From: Secundilactobacillus similis DSM 23365 = JCM 2765
GTDB taxonomy: Bacteria; Bacillota; Bacilli; Lactobacillales; Lactobacillaceae
Reading direction: 5' to 3'
Assembly: GCF_001311075.1 (NCBI RefSeq)
Contig: NZ_BBAD01000015.1
Span: forward strand, 1-52,178
Length of the DNA: 52,178 nucleotides
Notes under the pieces: model-generated
What the model saw: only the letters and a program-made list of their open reading frames with translations
Databases searched by the model: none
What the model was told of the DNA's origin: nothing
Made by a program: the position numbers and the translations under genes
Shown here: in pieces, positions 30,387 through 38,595 of the stretch
How the letters are laid out: the number at the start of each line of letters is the position of its first letter
How positions within the stretch are numbered: position 1 is the stretch's first letter

Positions 30387-30415
30387 TTGAATTGGTGAAG
30401 GGCATGTTACACTAT
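30387..30415 (+). promoter_or_regulatory. Possible promoter of the LPxTG gene at 30532
   Basis: TTGAAT (30387-30392), a 17-base spacer and CACTAT (30410-30415). The -10 is weak and the leader would be about 110 bases long. Confidence 0.35.
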
Positions 30416-30531
30416 GGGTGGAAAATGATGGTTTGTGTTGCAACGGTGACAGGGAGTCTCGTTGTCGCAATCAGGATAGCTTTCGGGGGAAAGTTTGACC
30501 ATCGAGACAGCAATATAATGGGGGGATTAAC

Positions 30532-32613
30532 ATGATGAAAAAGCGGCAACAACTCATGGGAGATTTGGCAACGCGGACGCACAGAGTTCGGCTATATAAG
30601 CGCGGTACTAAGTGGATAATGATGGGCGTAACAACCCTGGCTTTTGGGGCGGGGTTGATGACCGTAACAGGTGTTGTGGCACAAGCAGACGCAATACCTG
30701 TTGAGGTGGCGGCCGAGCAACCGGCGACTGGCGCGACAGCTGAGACGGACACAACGGTTGATGCTGATGCGGCAACAAATCAGGCGTCAGTTGAAAAATC
30801 AGTTTCAGAAGCACCGGCTACAACGGCGGCTCCGTCAACTGAAACGGCTGAACAAACATCAACGGATAAGCCGGCAGACACCACGCCGCAAGCCGATGTC
30901 GCCCAAACAGATTCAAGTTCAACTCAAGAAGCTACGACTGAAACTGAAGAAGTCAAAGCAGGCACAGTGACGACACCAACGCAAGTCGTGAAGGCGCCTA
31001 ATGCAGTGACGACCACGTCTGATCCGACGATTGATCCACAGACGCATACAGATGTTCCGGAAACGAACACTTATAAGGACAGCGTTTTTCATCAAGCACC
31101 GATTTATTTAGATGGTAAGCTGGCTAATCCGACTGGGCAAGATGCGACCGTTAATGGTAAGCCGCAAGGGAGCACTATTGGCGGCATTTCTCAAAGTGAT
31201 TTTATTACCCCACAGCATGAGAATGAGCTGATCAATAACGCCTGGTATGATGGCAGCAACGCTTGGATGGTCGGGTTTAGTACGGACAACCAGACCACGT
31301 ACATTTACGAACTTGATCAACAGGGCAACGTGACGAATACCTTGACGACCGTCGGACCAGCCGCCGCTGATTTTGATGCGGATTGGTCAACTCGGGTTGA
31401 TGGCGTCAATGTTGCATGGGATGGTGACGTTTTACAATTATCGCTAGGTCGCGACTTTACGACAACGTCTGGAATAGCCTATATCAGTGATATTCCGGTT
31501 AAATACGTTGACCGAGCTGGCAAAGAACTTGCGCCCGAGTCGACCGTTTCGGGATATGATGGGACCTATGTGGATGCACCAGTTCCAACAATTGCGGGTT
31601 ATCGGCTCGTGAGTGTGCCTTACCAGAACCAAAAGCATCAGTTTTTAATCAACGGAAAAGCTGAGGTAACGCCAACTGACGATTATCAGGTCGTTGATAT
31701 GGGTGGCGGAATAACCAAGTACTTTAAAGTCCTTGATAACAAAAATACGCAGGACGTCTATGTCACTTTTGACTATATTGATAACACGTATCCATCAGAA
31801 TCAATTATCATGACAGCTGATCCGGTTGCGAACGGTATATTCCCGATTCACACTTTTTACGGTGATTTAACGATTACGTTATCTGCGCCGACTCCAATTG
31901 GCAATCCACTGACCTTCGTCTACGAACCAATCCAAAGCTACCAATTGATGATTCAATACTTGGATGCTAATACTCGCGAACCATTGGCAACAACCTACCA
32001 AGCAACCGGGATCGGTGATTATGAAATCAACTCACCAGTGATTGCGGGCTATACGACTTCAGCGTCGACGGTTACGGGGAATCTTTTGGCGGATACGTTG
32101 GTTAATGTGTTGTATTCACCAGTCGTAGTTGATGAACCAACGACATCGGGGGCAACCGGTGATAACGAACCGGGCAGCCCAACTGTCACAACGCCAGTGA
32201 CGAGTACGCCTGAAACAACGGTTGTGACAACATCAACGATGAAGCAACCTGAAACAACAATCGTCAAAACACCAACAACGCCAACCACTTCGGCGCCAAC
32301 GATTGTGCCAGATGATTCCGATGATGCGGCGGGTGTTCCGGAAAAGACTACCGAAAATGGGGTCGTTACGGCAGACGCCAATTACGCAAAGGTGGCAACA
32401 GCTAAACAGACGCCATTGGATTCGTTTGGTCGTCAAAGTCAATCAGCTACCGTATCGTTCACGTCATCGAACCAAACTGATTCACAAAATACGGCTGAAG
32501 CGCAATTGCCACAAACGAGCGAAACGAATTCGACTGTTTGGGCACAATTAGGAATCGTGGTGCTGTCAACACTCGGTCTCTTTGGCTTGGCTGCTCGAAA
32601 GAAACGCGATTAA
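30532..32613 (+). CDS. KxYKxGKxW / LPxTG surface protein with MucBP-like domains
   Basis: A complete 693-residue wall protein with no frame break. The signal region is KxYKxGKxW-like (RLYKRGTKWIMMGVTTLAFG) and cleaves near AQADA. An Ala/Thr/Glu-rich stalk precedes a central domain of about residues 175-325 (VFHQAPIYLDGKLANPTGQDATVNGKPQG, then SDFITPQHENELINNAWYDGSNAW), whose family I do not recognise. Two MucBP-like repeats follow (IPVKYVDRAGKELAPESTVSGYDG and LMIQYLDANTREPLATTYQATGIGDYEI). A Thr/Pro-rich stretch and the sortase motif LPQTS (32506-32520) with a hydrophobic anchor and ARKKRD close it. GGGGGGA lies before the ATG. Its role is probably adhesion. Confidence 0.88.
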   Translation: MMKKRQQLMGDLATRTHRVRLYKRGTKWIMMGVTTLAFGAGLMTVTGVVAQADAIPVEVAAEQPATGATAETDTTVDADAATNQASVEKSVSEAPATTAAPSTETAEQTSTDKPADTTPQADVAQTDSSSTQEATTETEEVKAGTVTTPTQVVKAPNAVTTTSDPTIDPQTHTDVPETNTYKDSVFHQAPIYLDGKLANPTGQDATVNGKPQGSTIGGISQSDFITPQHENELINNAWYDGSNAWMVGFSTDNQTTYIYELDQQGNVTNTLTTVGPAAADFDADWSTRVDGVNVAWDGDVLQLSLGRDFTTTSGIAYISDIPVKYVDRAGKELAPESTVSGYDGTYVDAPVPTIAGYRLVSVPYQNQKHQFLINGKAEVTPTDDYQVVDMGGGITKYFKVLDNKNTQDVYVTFDYIDNTYPSESIIMTADPVANGIFPIHTFYGDLTITLSAPTPIGNPLTFVYEPIQSYQLMIQYLDANTREPLATTYQATGIGDYEINSPVIAGYTTSASTVTGNLLADTLVNVLYSPVVVDEPTTSGATGDNEPGSPTVTTPVTSTPETTVVTTSTMKQPETTIVKTPTTPTTSAPTIVPDDSDDAAGVPEKTTENGVVTADANYAKVATAKQTPLDSFGRQSQSATVSFTSSNQTDSQNTAEAQLPQTSETNSTVWAQLGIVVLSTLGLFGLAARKKRD

Positions 32614-32634
32614 TTACCCAATTAAATGACTAGT

Positions 32635-32677
32635 AAAAAGCGCCTGATGTCCAGAATTCAAACATCAGGCGCTTTTT
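32635..32677. terminator. Bidirectional terminator
   Basis: AAAAAGCGCCTGATGT pairs perfectly with ACATCAGGCGCTTTTT around an 11-base loop. It separates the convergent LPxTG gene and the OppA-like gene. Confidence 0.9.
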
Positions 32678-32698
32678 AGTAGCCGGCGAAACTTTCAG

Positions 32699-34361
32699 TT
32701 ACTTATCAAGGTACATGCCCTTAAAGTTAAACTGCAAGCCGGCGCTATTATAAACGAGCCCCTTCAACTTCGGGTTGCGCACTTGCGGAATAGTTGCTTG
32801 ATAGATTGGCGCAACCCCTTGATCCTGCATCATCACCCGCTGCGCGTCAACTAAATCTTGCCAACGCTTATTTTGATCATTGGCATCGGTTGAAGCGGAG
32901 GCCTTAACGAGCCGGTCGTACTTGGCGTTTGACCAGCCACCTTCGTTAAAGGTGTTGGTGGACTGCAGAATCTGCAAGAAGGTGTATGGGTCAGAGTAAT
33001 CGGCACCCCAGTTTGAAACGAAGAAATCGAACTGGTGGTGGGTTTGACGTTGAATCAGCGTCTTAGTCGGCACGTTGGTTACCGTCAGCGTCAGTCCGGG
33101 GAGCACTTTTTCCAATTGGCCCTGGACGTAACCGGCAGCGTGTTGAGCCGCGGTGGAGTCCCCCGCGAGGACTTCTAATTTCAGCGATTTTTTATTCATC
33201 TGTTTGAGTGCTAGTTTGAACGCAGCCTTGGCTTTCTTAGGACTATACGTAATGCCAGTATTGTTTTGGTTCGCTTCCTTAGCGAAATCCTCACCAGTTT
33301 TTGGATTACTTGCTAGACCGGACGTTACAAACCCAGTTGCTGGTTGTGAGCCGTCACCGAGGACGTTGTTGACAAACGACTTGCGGTCAATGGCGTACGA
33401 GAAGGCTTTCCGAAGTTCGGCATTTTTAAATGCTGGTCGGGTCTTCTGGTTAAATTCAAGGTAGAAGATCCGGGAATCTTGAAGGACGTGCATGTCCTTA
33501 CTCTTTAGCATGTTTTTAGCCTGAGTCCCAGATAATTCGGCAGCGTCGATCTTTTTGGTTTGGTACAGGTTGTAGGTGGTTGCCGGGTCCTTGACCACTT
33601 GGTCGTTGATCTGCTTGAGGTAGACGTGCTTCTTGTCCCAGTAAGTTGGGTTGGCAACTAAGCGCCATTTTTCGTTGGTGCCCGTCCAGCCTTCATGATA
33701 AACGGCCCATCGTAGACCATCTTATCGGCAGCCGTGCCGTACTGCTTACCGTATTTTTCAACCGCCGTTTGGTTTTGCGGGAAGAAAATTGGGAAGGCCA
33801 TGAGGAGTTTGAAATACGGCATGGGGCGCTCCAACTTCACCTGCAGTTTCGTTTTGCTGAGGCTTTGACACCCAGTTGACTCGGGGTCGCTTTGCCTTCT
33901 TGAATCCGGTTGGCGTTCACGATGCCGTCATAGATGTAACCATACTGAGAGGCAGTTTTCGGATTGATCGTTCGTTGCCAACTATACACAAAGTCTTGCG
34001 CAGTTACCGTCTCGCCATTGGACCACTTGGCGTTCGGTCGTAACGTGAAGGTGTAAGTTTTACCATCTTTGGAAATCGTGGACTTAGTGGCGATGCCGGG
34101 TTCGATTTTGTGATGGTTACCGAGGCGGTAGAGGCCTTCACCAACGTTACCGGTCATCGTCAGATCAATGGGTTCGGTGAGTTTAGACGGATCTAGTGTG
34201 ACTAAATCTTGCGTTTCAGACCAGTTCACGACCTGATCACTTGCCATCTGACCCTTGAGATTGCCGTCATTTTGCCCGCTACTGCTTTGGTTGCCACAAC
34301 CCGCCAACGCTAAAATGGCGATGGCGCTCAAAAACCACAGATACCGTTTTTTAATCATCAT
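32699..34361 (-). CDS. Oligopeptide ABC transporter substrate-binding lipoprotein (OppA-like)
   Basis: A 554-residue solute-binding lipoprotein of the peptide/nickel class (SBP family 5) after repair. The lipobox is LALAGC in the N-terminal signal, followed by a Ser/Gln/Asn linker. Family stretches include LVTLDPSKLTEPIDLTMTGNVGEGLYRL, YTFTLRPNAKWSNGETVTAQDFVYSWQRTINP, LNFQ-type C-terminal segments and NWGADYSDPYTFLQ. Two breaks, each one missing G on the coding strand, lie near 33848 (repair KASGKTKLQVKLERPMPYF) and 33694 (repair IMKGWTGTNEKWRLVANPTYW). No permease or ATPase gene is nearby, so it is an orphan receptor. GGGGGAAAT precedes the ATG. Confidence 0.87.
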
Positions 34362-34721
34362 ATTTCCCCCAATTTACAAACCGTCAAACGAAGTCACAAC
34401 TTAATATAAGGTTATTTTACACTAAAATAAGCCGAACATTAAATTAAAATTAAAAATTAGCGATAAAATTTCTTTTTATTGGGGAATGTTAGTGACATAG
34501 TAATGTAAAGTTGCTTAATATCACGACTAATTGAGAGATGTATTTTAAATAATGAAAATTGCCTTATTTCAAATATTACGCTAGACCAATAACGCCCGTT
34601 TGACTTGTCATACTGATTAACTGAAACGCAACTCGACTGCAACACGGCTGTAATAGTCGCCTGCTAGACTTGTCATCATTGAAGAAAACGAATTGCACGA
34701 TAAAAAGAAGGAGAATCTTAC
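34362..34721. other. AT-rich divergent intergenic region
   Basis: A 360-bp stretch between divergent genes with no credible coding sequence. It holds the palindrome at 34412-34430. GACTTGTCAT occurs twice, at 34602-34611 and 34667-34676, 65 bp apart and within 120 bp of the NlpC/P60 gene. Confidence 0.5.
34412..34430. promoter_or_regulatory. Palindrome upstream of the OppA-like gene
   Basis: TTATTTTA-CAC-TAAAATAA is a perfect 8+8 inverted repeat, 51 bp before the lipoprotein gene start. On the minus strand TAAAAT within it, with TTAATG 17 bases upstream, could be a promoter, so the palindrome would overlap the -10. Its size and AT content suit a Fur/PerR-like or similar dimeric regulator; this is not established. 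Confidence 0.45.
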
Positions 34722-35197
34722 TTGATGAAGAAATCAGTGATCAATTTTGGATTGATTACCGTAGCCATGCTCGGAATCGTATTTGCGTTTAACTTAATCC
34801 AGCCAAAAACTGCCAGTGCAGCGACAACGCCCACTTACAGCAAGGTTTACAGTACTGCCAAGGCCCAACTGGGGAAGCGTTACAGTTGGGGTGCCGTTGG
34901 CCCATACACCTTTGACTGCTCAGGGTTAACCTCCTACGTTTACAAGCACGGGGCTTCTAAGTCGATTCCACGGACGGCTCAGGCGCAATACAATAAGTAC
35001 AAAAAGGTCAGCTACAAAAACATTAAGAAGGGCGACTTGGTCTTCTTCGGTTGGAGTAAGCACAGTATCAGCACGTTGGTCTCTATGTCGGTAAAGGCAA
35101 GATGATCGATGCGCAAAACCGCGGGGTCATTACTGAATCCGTGAAGGCACCATGGTGGCATTACGTGGGCTCGGCTCGGGTTACGGCGTTAGATTAA
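34722..35197 (+). CDS. Secreted NlpC/P60 cell-wall peptidase
   Basis: A 158-residue exported peptidoglycan hydrolase after repair. The signal peptide (VINFGLITVAMLGIVFAFNL) cleaves near TASA. A single NlpC/P60 domain follows: YSTAKAQLGKRYSWGAVGPYTFDCSG, with the catalytic Cys at residue 66, then IPRTAQAQYN and IKKGDLVFFGW. One C is missing near 35070; repair turns SISTLVSMSVKAR-stop into SISHVGLYVGKGKMIDAQN. This restores the catalytic His (about residue 118) and the rest, ending VTALD. It lacks LysM or SH3 binding modules, so it is a minimal enzyme. The family cuts gamma-D-Glu-diamino-acid bonds of stem peptides. AGAAGGAGA precedes the ATG. Confidence 0.87.
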
Positions 35198-35207
35198 ATT
35201 AATTAGC

Positions 35208-35241
35208 AAAAACTGCTCTGAAATTTTCAGGGCAGTTTTTT
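35208..35241 (+). terminator. Rho-independent terminator
   Basis: AAAACTGCTCTGAAA pairs with TTTCAGGGCAGTTTT, and the T-run ends the NlpC/P60 transcript. Confidence 0.85.
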
Positions 35242-35383
35242 GTCATATACGGGATGTCACATTAAAGTGCGTTTTGCGTGATTTATGGGCATCATGAAAA
35301 TAACGTCGCATTCAGGCGTTAACGTGGTGGTTGATTTGGTTGATAATTTGAAACAAAACGGAATTTTTATATTGAATTAATAG

Positions 35384-35502
35384 CTATACCAAATTGATGC
35401 AAATGTTTGCGGCGAATTTATGATATGCTATGATTATAAAGATGAATGGCGGTTATTTAATGAAAAGTCGTTATTAAAAACAACTATACCAACTGCGGTA
35501 TA
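35384..35502. promoter_or_regulatory. Operator-like boxes before the FGGY kinase gene
   Basis: CTATACCAA occurs at 35384-35392 and again at 35484-35492, exactly 100 bp apart. The second is the left half of the inverted repeat TATACC-aactgc-GGTATA (35485-35502). Between them lies the palindrome GCAAATGTTTGC (35399-35410), which touches the -35. The gene is thus probably regulated by one or two dedicated factors. I do not know which. Confidence 0.45.
35407..35434 (+). promoter_or_regulatory. Probable promoter of the FGGY kinase gene
   Basis: TTGCGG (35407-35412), a 16-base spacer and TATGAT (35429-35434). The leader would be about 110 bases and includes the TATACC/GGTATA inverted repeat. Confidence 0.45.
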
Positions 35503-35549
35503 TTTTAATGGTTCATTCAACTTATTATCACAACCAGGAGGCATCAACC

Positions 35550-37083
35550 ATGACTTACTTGATTGGCACGGATATCGGCACCTCTGGCACCAAAACGATT
35601 CTGACGGATACGCAGGGCCACATTTTAGCGCAAGCGATTGAAGAGTACGACGTGCTTACGCCCAAACCGCTTTGGCGGAACAGTGGCCGGAGGTGTGGTT
35701 AACCGCAACTAGAGCTACCATTAAACGGGTCGTTGCAGAAGCTGGTGTTCCAGCGGCTGAGATTAAAGGCATCGGCATCAGTGGTCTCTACGGCGGTTCC
35801 GGCGTGCCGCTGGATGACCAGATGCAACCAGTCCGGCCGTGTTTGATTTGGTTAGATCGACGGGCTCAAGCCGAGGCTGAATGGGTGAAGACCCATGTTG
35901 ATATGGCAAAGTTAGCCACGGTTACTGGTAACGAAGTGGTTGATCCCTACTATGGCTTTACGAAAATGTTATGGATCAAGCAACATGAGCCTGAAAATTG
36001 GCAGAAGACCCGTTTATTCTTACCGCCCAGCAATGACGTGATCTATCGGTTAACCGGTGAAATTGCCATTGACCACGCCGCCGCGGGGTTAATTGGTGGG
36101 GTTTACGATGTTGCGCGCCGTGATTGGTCGGATGACTTGTTGGCACAACTAGGCTGCCACGTGATGTGTTGCCTCAGCGCATCGTGGATTCAACTGAAAT
36201 TGTGGGTGGCCTCACCGATGACGTTGCCCGTGAGTTGGGTCTACAGACGGGAACGCCAGTCATTTCCGGTGGGGTAGATGTCGGCGCTGCCAATATCGGC
36301 ATGGGCGTGTTTGAACCGGGCAAATACGTGGCGACGATTGGCTCTTCCATGAACGCTGCCTTGGTGACTGAAGCGCCAATTACCGATCAGGGCATGATTG
36401 TTTGGCCGTACCAGTACCGTGGCACCGGTTTGTACTATAATTTCTCCGGTTCAGCAACGGCAGGCGCAATCATTAAATGGTTCCGGGATAACTTCGCCCA
36501 GTTGGAAGTTACCCAGCAGGCTAACGGTGGCGTGGCGGCTTACACTGCCTTAGACGAACAGGCTGCTGAAATTGAACCTGGGAGTGACGGCTTAATCGTC
36601 CTACCTTATTTTATGGGTGAACGGGCGCCATTGTGGAATGCGGACGCGAAGGGCGTTATCTTCGGCTTGTCGTTGGCGCATTCCCGAGCACACGTGTACC
36701 ACGCTTTTGAAGAAGCGGTTTGTTATGCTTTACGAGAAAGTATCGAACGAACCGGTCGTGACCTAGGTGATAGTATCGTCATTGCGGGTGGGGTGACCCA
36801 TTCAGCCGACTGGGTGCAGTTGTTTGCGGATGTGACGGGTTATGCAATTCAGACGCCGTTGATCAATGCGGAGGCCAACTTGGGTGACGTGATTTTGGCT
36901 GGCCTGGCAACTCAGACGTTGACGGTGGCCGATGCGCAAGCTTGGCAGGTGTTGGGTGAACCGGTCCAACCTAACTTAGAGCGGCATGTACAATATGACG
37001 GTTATTACGCACTCTATAAGCAGCTTTATGCGGACCTCATGCCTGACATGACAACCCTTAGTCGATTGGAGACACATAATTGA
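35550..37083 (+). CDS. FGGY-family carbohydrate kinase
   Basis: A sugar kinase of about 511 residues after repair. It has the N-terminal phosphate-binding motif IGTDIGTSGTKTILTD, GIGISGLYGG, PCLIWLDRRAQ, SGGVDVGAANIGMGV, the adenosine-binding TIGSSMNAAL, YFMGERAPLWN and IVIAGGVTHSADWVQLFADVTG. One G is missing near 35673 (repair PLWAEQWPEVWLTATR). One T is missing near 36161 (repair AQLGLPRDVLPQRIVDSTEIVGG). AGGAGG precedes the ATG at 35550. FGGY kinases act on xylulose, gluconate, ribulose, glycerol or related compounds. The sequence looks closest to the xylulokinase/gluconokinase side, but I cannot fix the substrate. No catabolic partner gene is adjacent. Confidence 0.87.
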
Positions 37084-37216
37084 GCCGAAACTGATATGTA
37101 TTCGCCAAAAGTTAAACGAACCTTACAAAAATCTAAGTGAATCCCCTTAACGATTAGTGTAAAATGGGTTATAAGATTATTCGAACCATATGCAACTTGT
37201 AGAGGAGATTTGCGAA

Positions 37217-38134
37217 ATGAAAGTACGTAAGGCCGTTATTCCAGCTGCTGGACTCGGTACCCGCTTCCTACCGGCAACCAAGGCATTGGCAAAGGAAATG
37301 TTGCCCATCGTCGACAAACCAACGATTCAATTTATCGTTGAAGAAGCCCGACAAAGTGGCATCGAAGATATTTTAATTATTGAAGGAAAATCAAAACGTT
37401 CCATCGAAGATCACTTCGATTCAGCCCCCGGTCTTGAACAAAACCTCGCCGAAAAGGGCAAGGATAAGTTACTGGATTTGGTCAACCAAACCACTGCAGC
37501 CGGCGTGAACATTTTTTATATCCGTCAACCCTATCCTAACGGGCTGGGTGATGCGATTCGCTACGCCAAGTCATTTATTGCTGACGAACCCTTCGTTGTC
37601 ATGTTGGGCGATGACTTGATGAGTGATAAAGTGCCGTTGACCAAGCAATTGATGAACGAGTACGATAAGACCCACGCATCGATTTTGGCTGTCAAGAAAG
37701 TGCCTCACGACGAAGTTTCCGCATACGGGGTCATTGATCCAGAAAGCAAGATTGATGATGCACTGTACAATGTCCGGAAATTCGTGGAAAAACCAGCTGT
37801 TGAAGACGCGCCAAGTGACTTGGCCATTATCGGGCGCTATCTATTAACACCAGAAATTTTCGACGTGTTAGCCAAACAGAAACCAGGTAAGGGCGGCGAG
37901 ATTCAACTCACCGATGCCATCGACACGTTGAATCAAACCCAACGTGTGTTTGCCCATGAGTTTACTGGCGAACGCTACGATGTTGGTAACAAGTTTGGTT
38001 ACGTGAAGACCAATGTAGAATATGGCTTGACCCATCCTGAAATTAAGGATGAATTGAAAGATTACATCCTTGAAACGGCGGAACGTTTGAAGAAGGCGGA
38101 TGCTGAAAAGGCTGAAACTTCGAAGAAAAAGTAA
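37217..38134 (+). CDS. galU: UTP-glucose-1-phosphate uridylyltransferase
   Basis: An intact 305-residue GalU, which makes UDP-glucose from UTP and glucose-1-phosphate. The nucleotide-binding signature [26 protein letters not shown] is at the N-terminus. [32 protein letters not shown] and [21 protein letters not shown] follow, all diagnostic. I start at the ATG at 37217 since GAGGAG lies at the right distance; an earlier open frame lacks a ribosome site. It is the last gene before the exosortase-G cluster, transcribed the same way and separated by a terminator and about 400 bp. UDP-glucose could feed the glycosyltransferase encoded there; this is inference. Confidence 0.95.
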   Translation: MKVRKAVIPAAGLGTRFLPATKALAKEMLPIVDKPTIQFIVEEARQSGIEDILIIEGKSKRSIEDHFDSAPGLEQNLAEKGKDKLLDLVNQTTAAGVNIFYIRQPYPNGLGDAIRYAKSFIADEPFVVMLGDDLMSDKVPLTKQLMNEYDKTHASILAVKKVPHDEVSAYGVIDPESKIDDALYNVRKFVEKPAVEDAPSDLAIIGRYLLTPEIFDVLAKQKPGKGGEIQLTDAIDTLNQTQRVFAHEFTGERYDVGNKFGYVKTNVEYGLTHPEIKDELKDYILETAERLKKADAEKAETSKKK

Positions 38135-38152
38135 ATTTTGACTGGATCAACG

Positions 38153-38190
38153 ACGTCTCACGGCTCGAATTGAGCTGTGGGGCGTTTTTT
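38153..38190 (+). terminator. Rho-independent terminator after galU
   Basis: ACGTCTCACGGCTC pairs with GAGCTGTGGGGCGT (some G-T pairs) around GAATT, followed by TTTTTT. Confidence 0.85.
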
Positions 38191-38191
38191 G

Positions 38192-38595
38192 GTGTGTCAT
38201 GAAAGAGTCGAAATGACTTAGAACGATTCAAATTACATGTGATATTCAAGCATTTTCATAAAATAAATAGTGATAGAAAAGGGTCACAATTTGACGAGTT
38301 ATCGGATAAATTTTCGAAATTAATTAGAATCTGGTGTGGCTCAGAAATGAGTTATAACGCATTTTGAAAGCGCTGTCCTATTTTGTTACTGTATTTTGTA
38401 ATTGTATTGAAATATAATACTGGGAAGTTTATTATATACTGTGAATGAGTGCTTAAGTTATTTTTAACCTTTATAAATAGCGTAAGTGAAACGTTTAGTT
38501 TTCCCGAATCATTAAGGGGCTAAACGAGTTGACAATTAGACATAAGTGTTTTGAGTATTTAGCAATAGGCAGGCACTTCGAAAGCAGGGGCAGTT
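38192..38595. other. Leader region of the exosortase-G cluster
   Basis: A 400-bp AT-rich region without a credible gene. It holds a perfect TTGACA (38529-38534) followed after 17-18 bases by TGAGTA/GAGTAT, and a TATAAT near 38413 without a clear -35. A weak cre-like TGAAAGCGCTGTCC lies at 38365-38378. I looked for a c-di-GMP riboswitch core and did not see one. Confidence 0.5.
38529..38558 (+). promoter_or_regulatory. Candidate promoter of the exosortase-G cluster
   Basis: A consensus TTGACA -35 lies 62 bp before the ATG at 38596. The -10 (TGAGTA or GAGTAT) is poor, which suggests an activated or weak promoter. Confidence 0.4.

Noticed and set aside
1..32613. A sortase gene serving the LPxTG proteins
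   Set aside because: None is in the window; the housekeeping sortase must be elsewhere. XrtG is a different enzyme family and does not recognise LPxTG.
35420..35641. 73-codon open frame overlapping the FGGY kinase start
   Set aside because: It lies in another frame across the promoter and kinase start, and has no similarity or ribosome site.
38365..38378. cre-like TGAAAGCGCTGTCC upstream of the exosortase-G cluster
   Set aside because: The right half deviates from the consensus at two important positions and it is not near a good promoter. I do not call it a cre site.
38192..38595. Possible c-di-GMP riboswitch before the exosortase-G cluster
   Set aside because: I looked here and before the EAL gene for the conserved core of GEMM-type riboswitches and found none.
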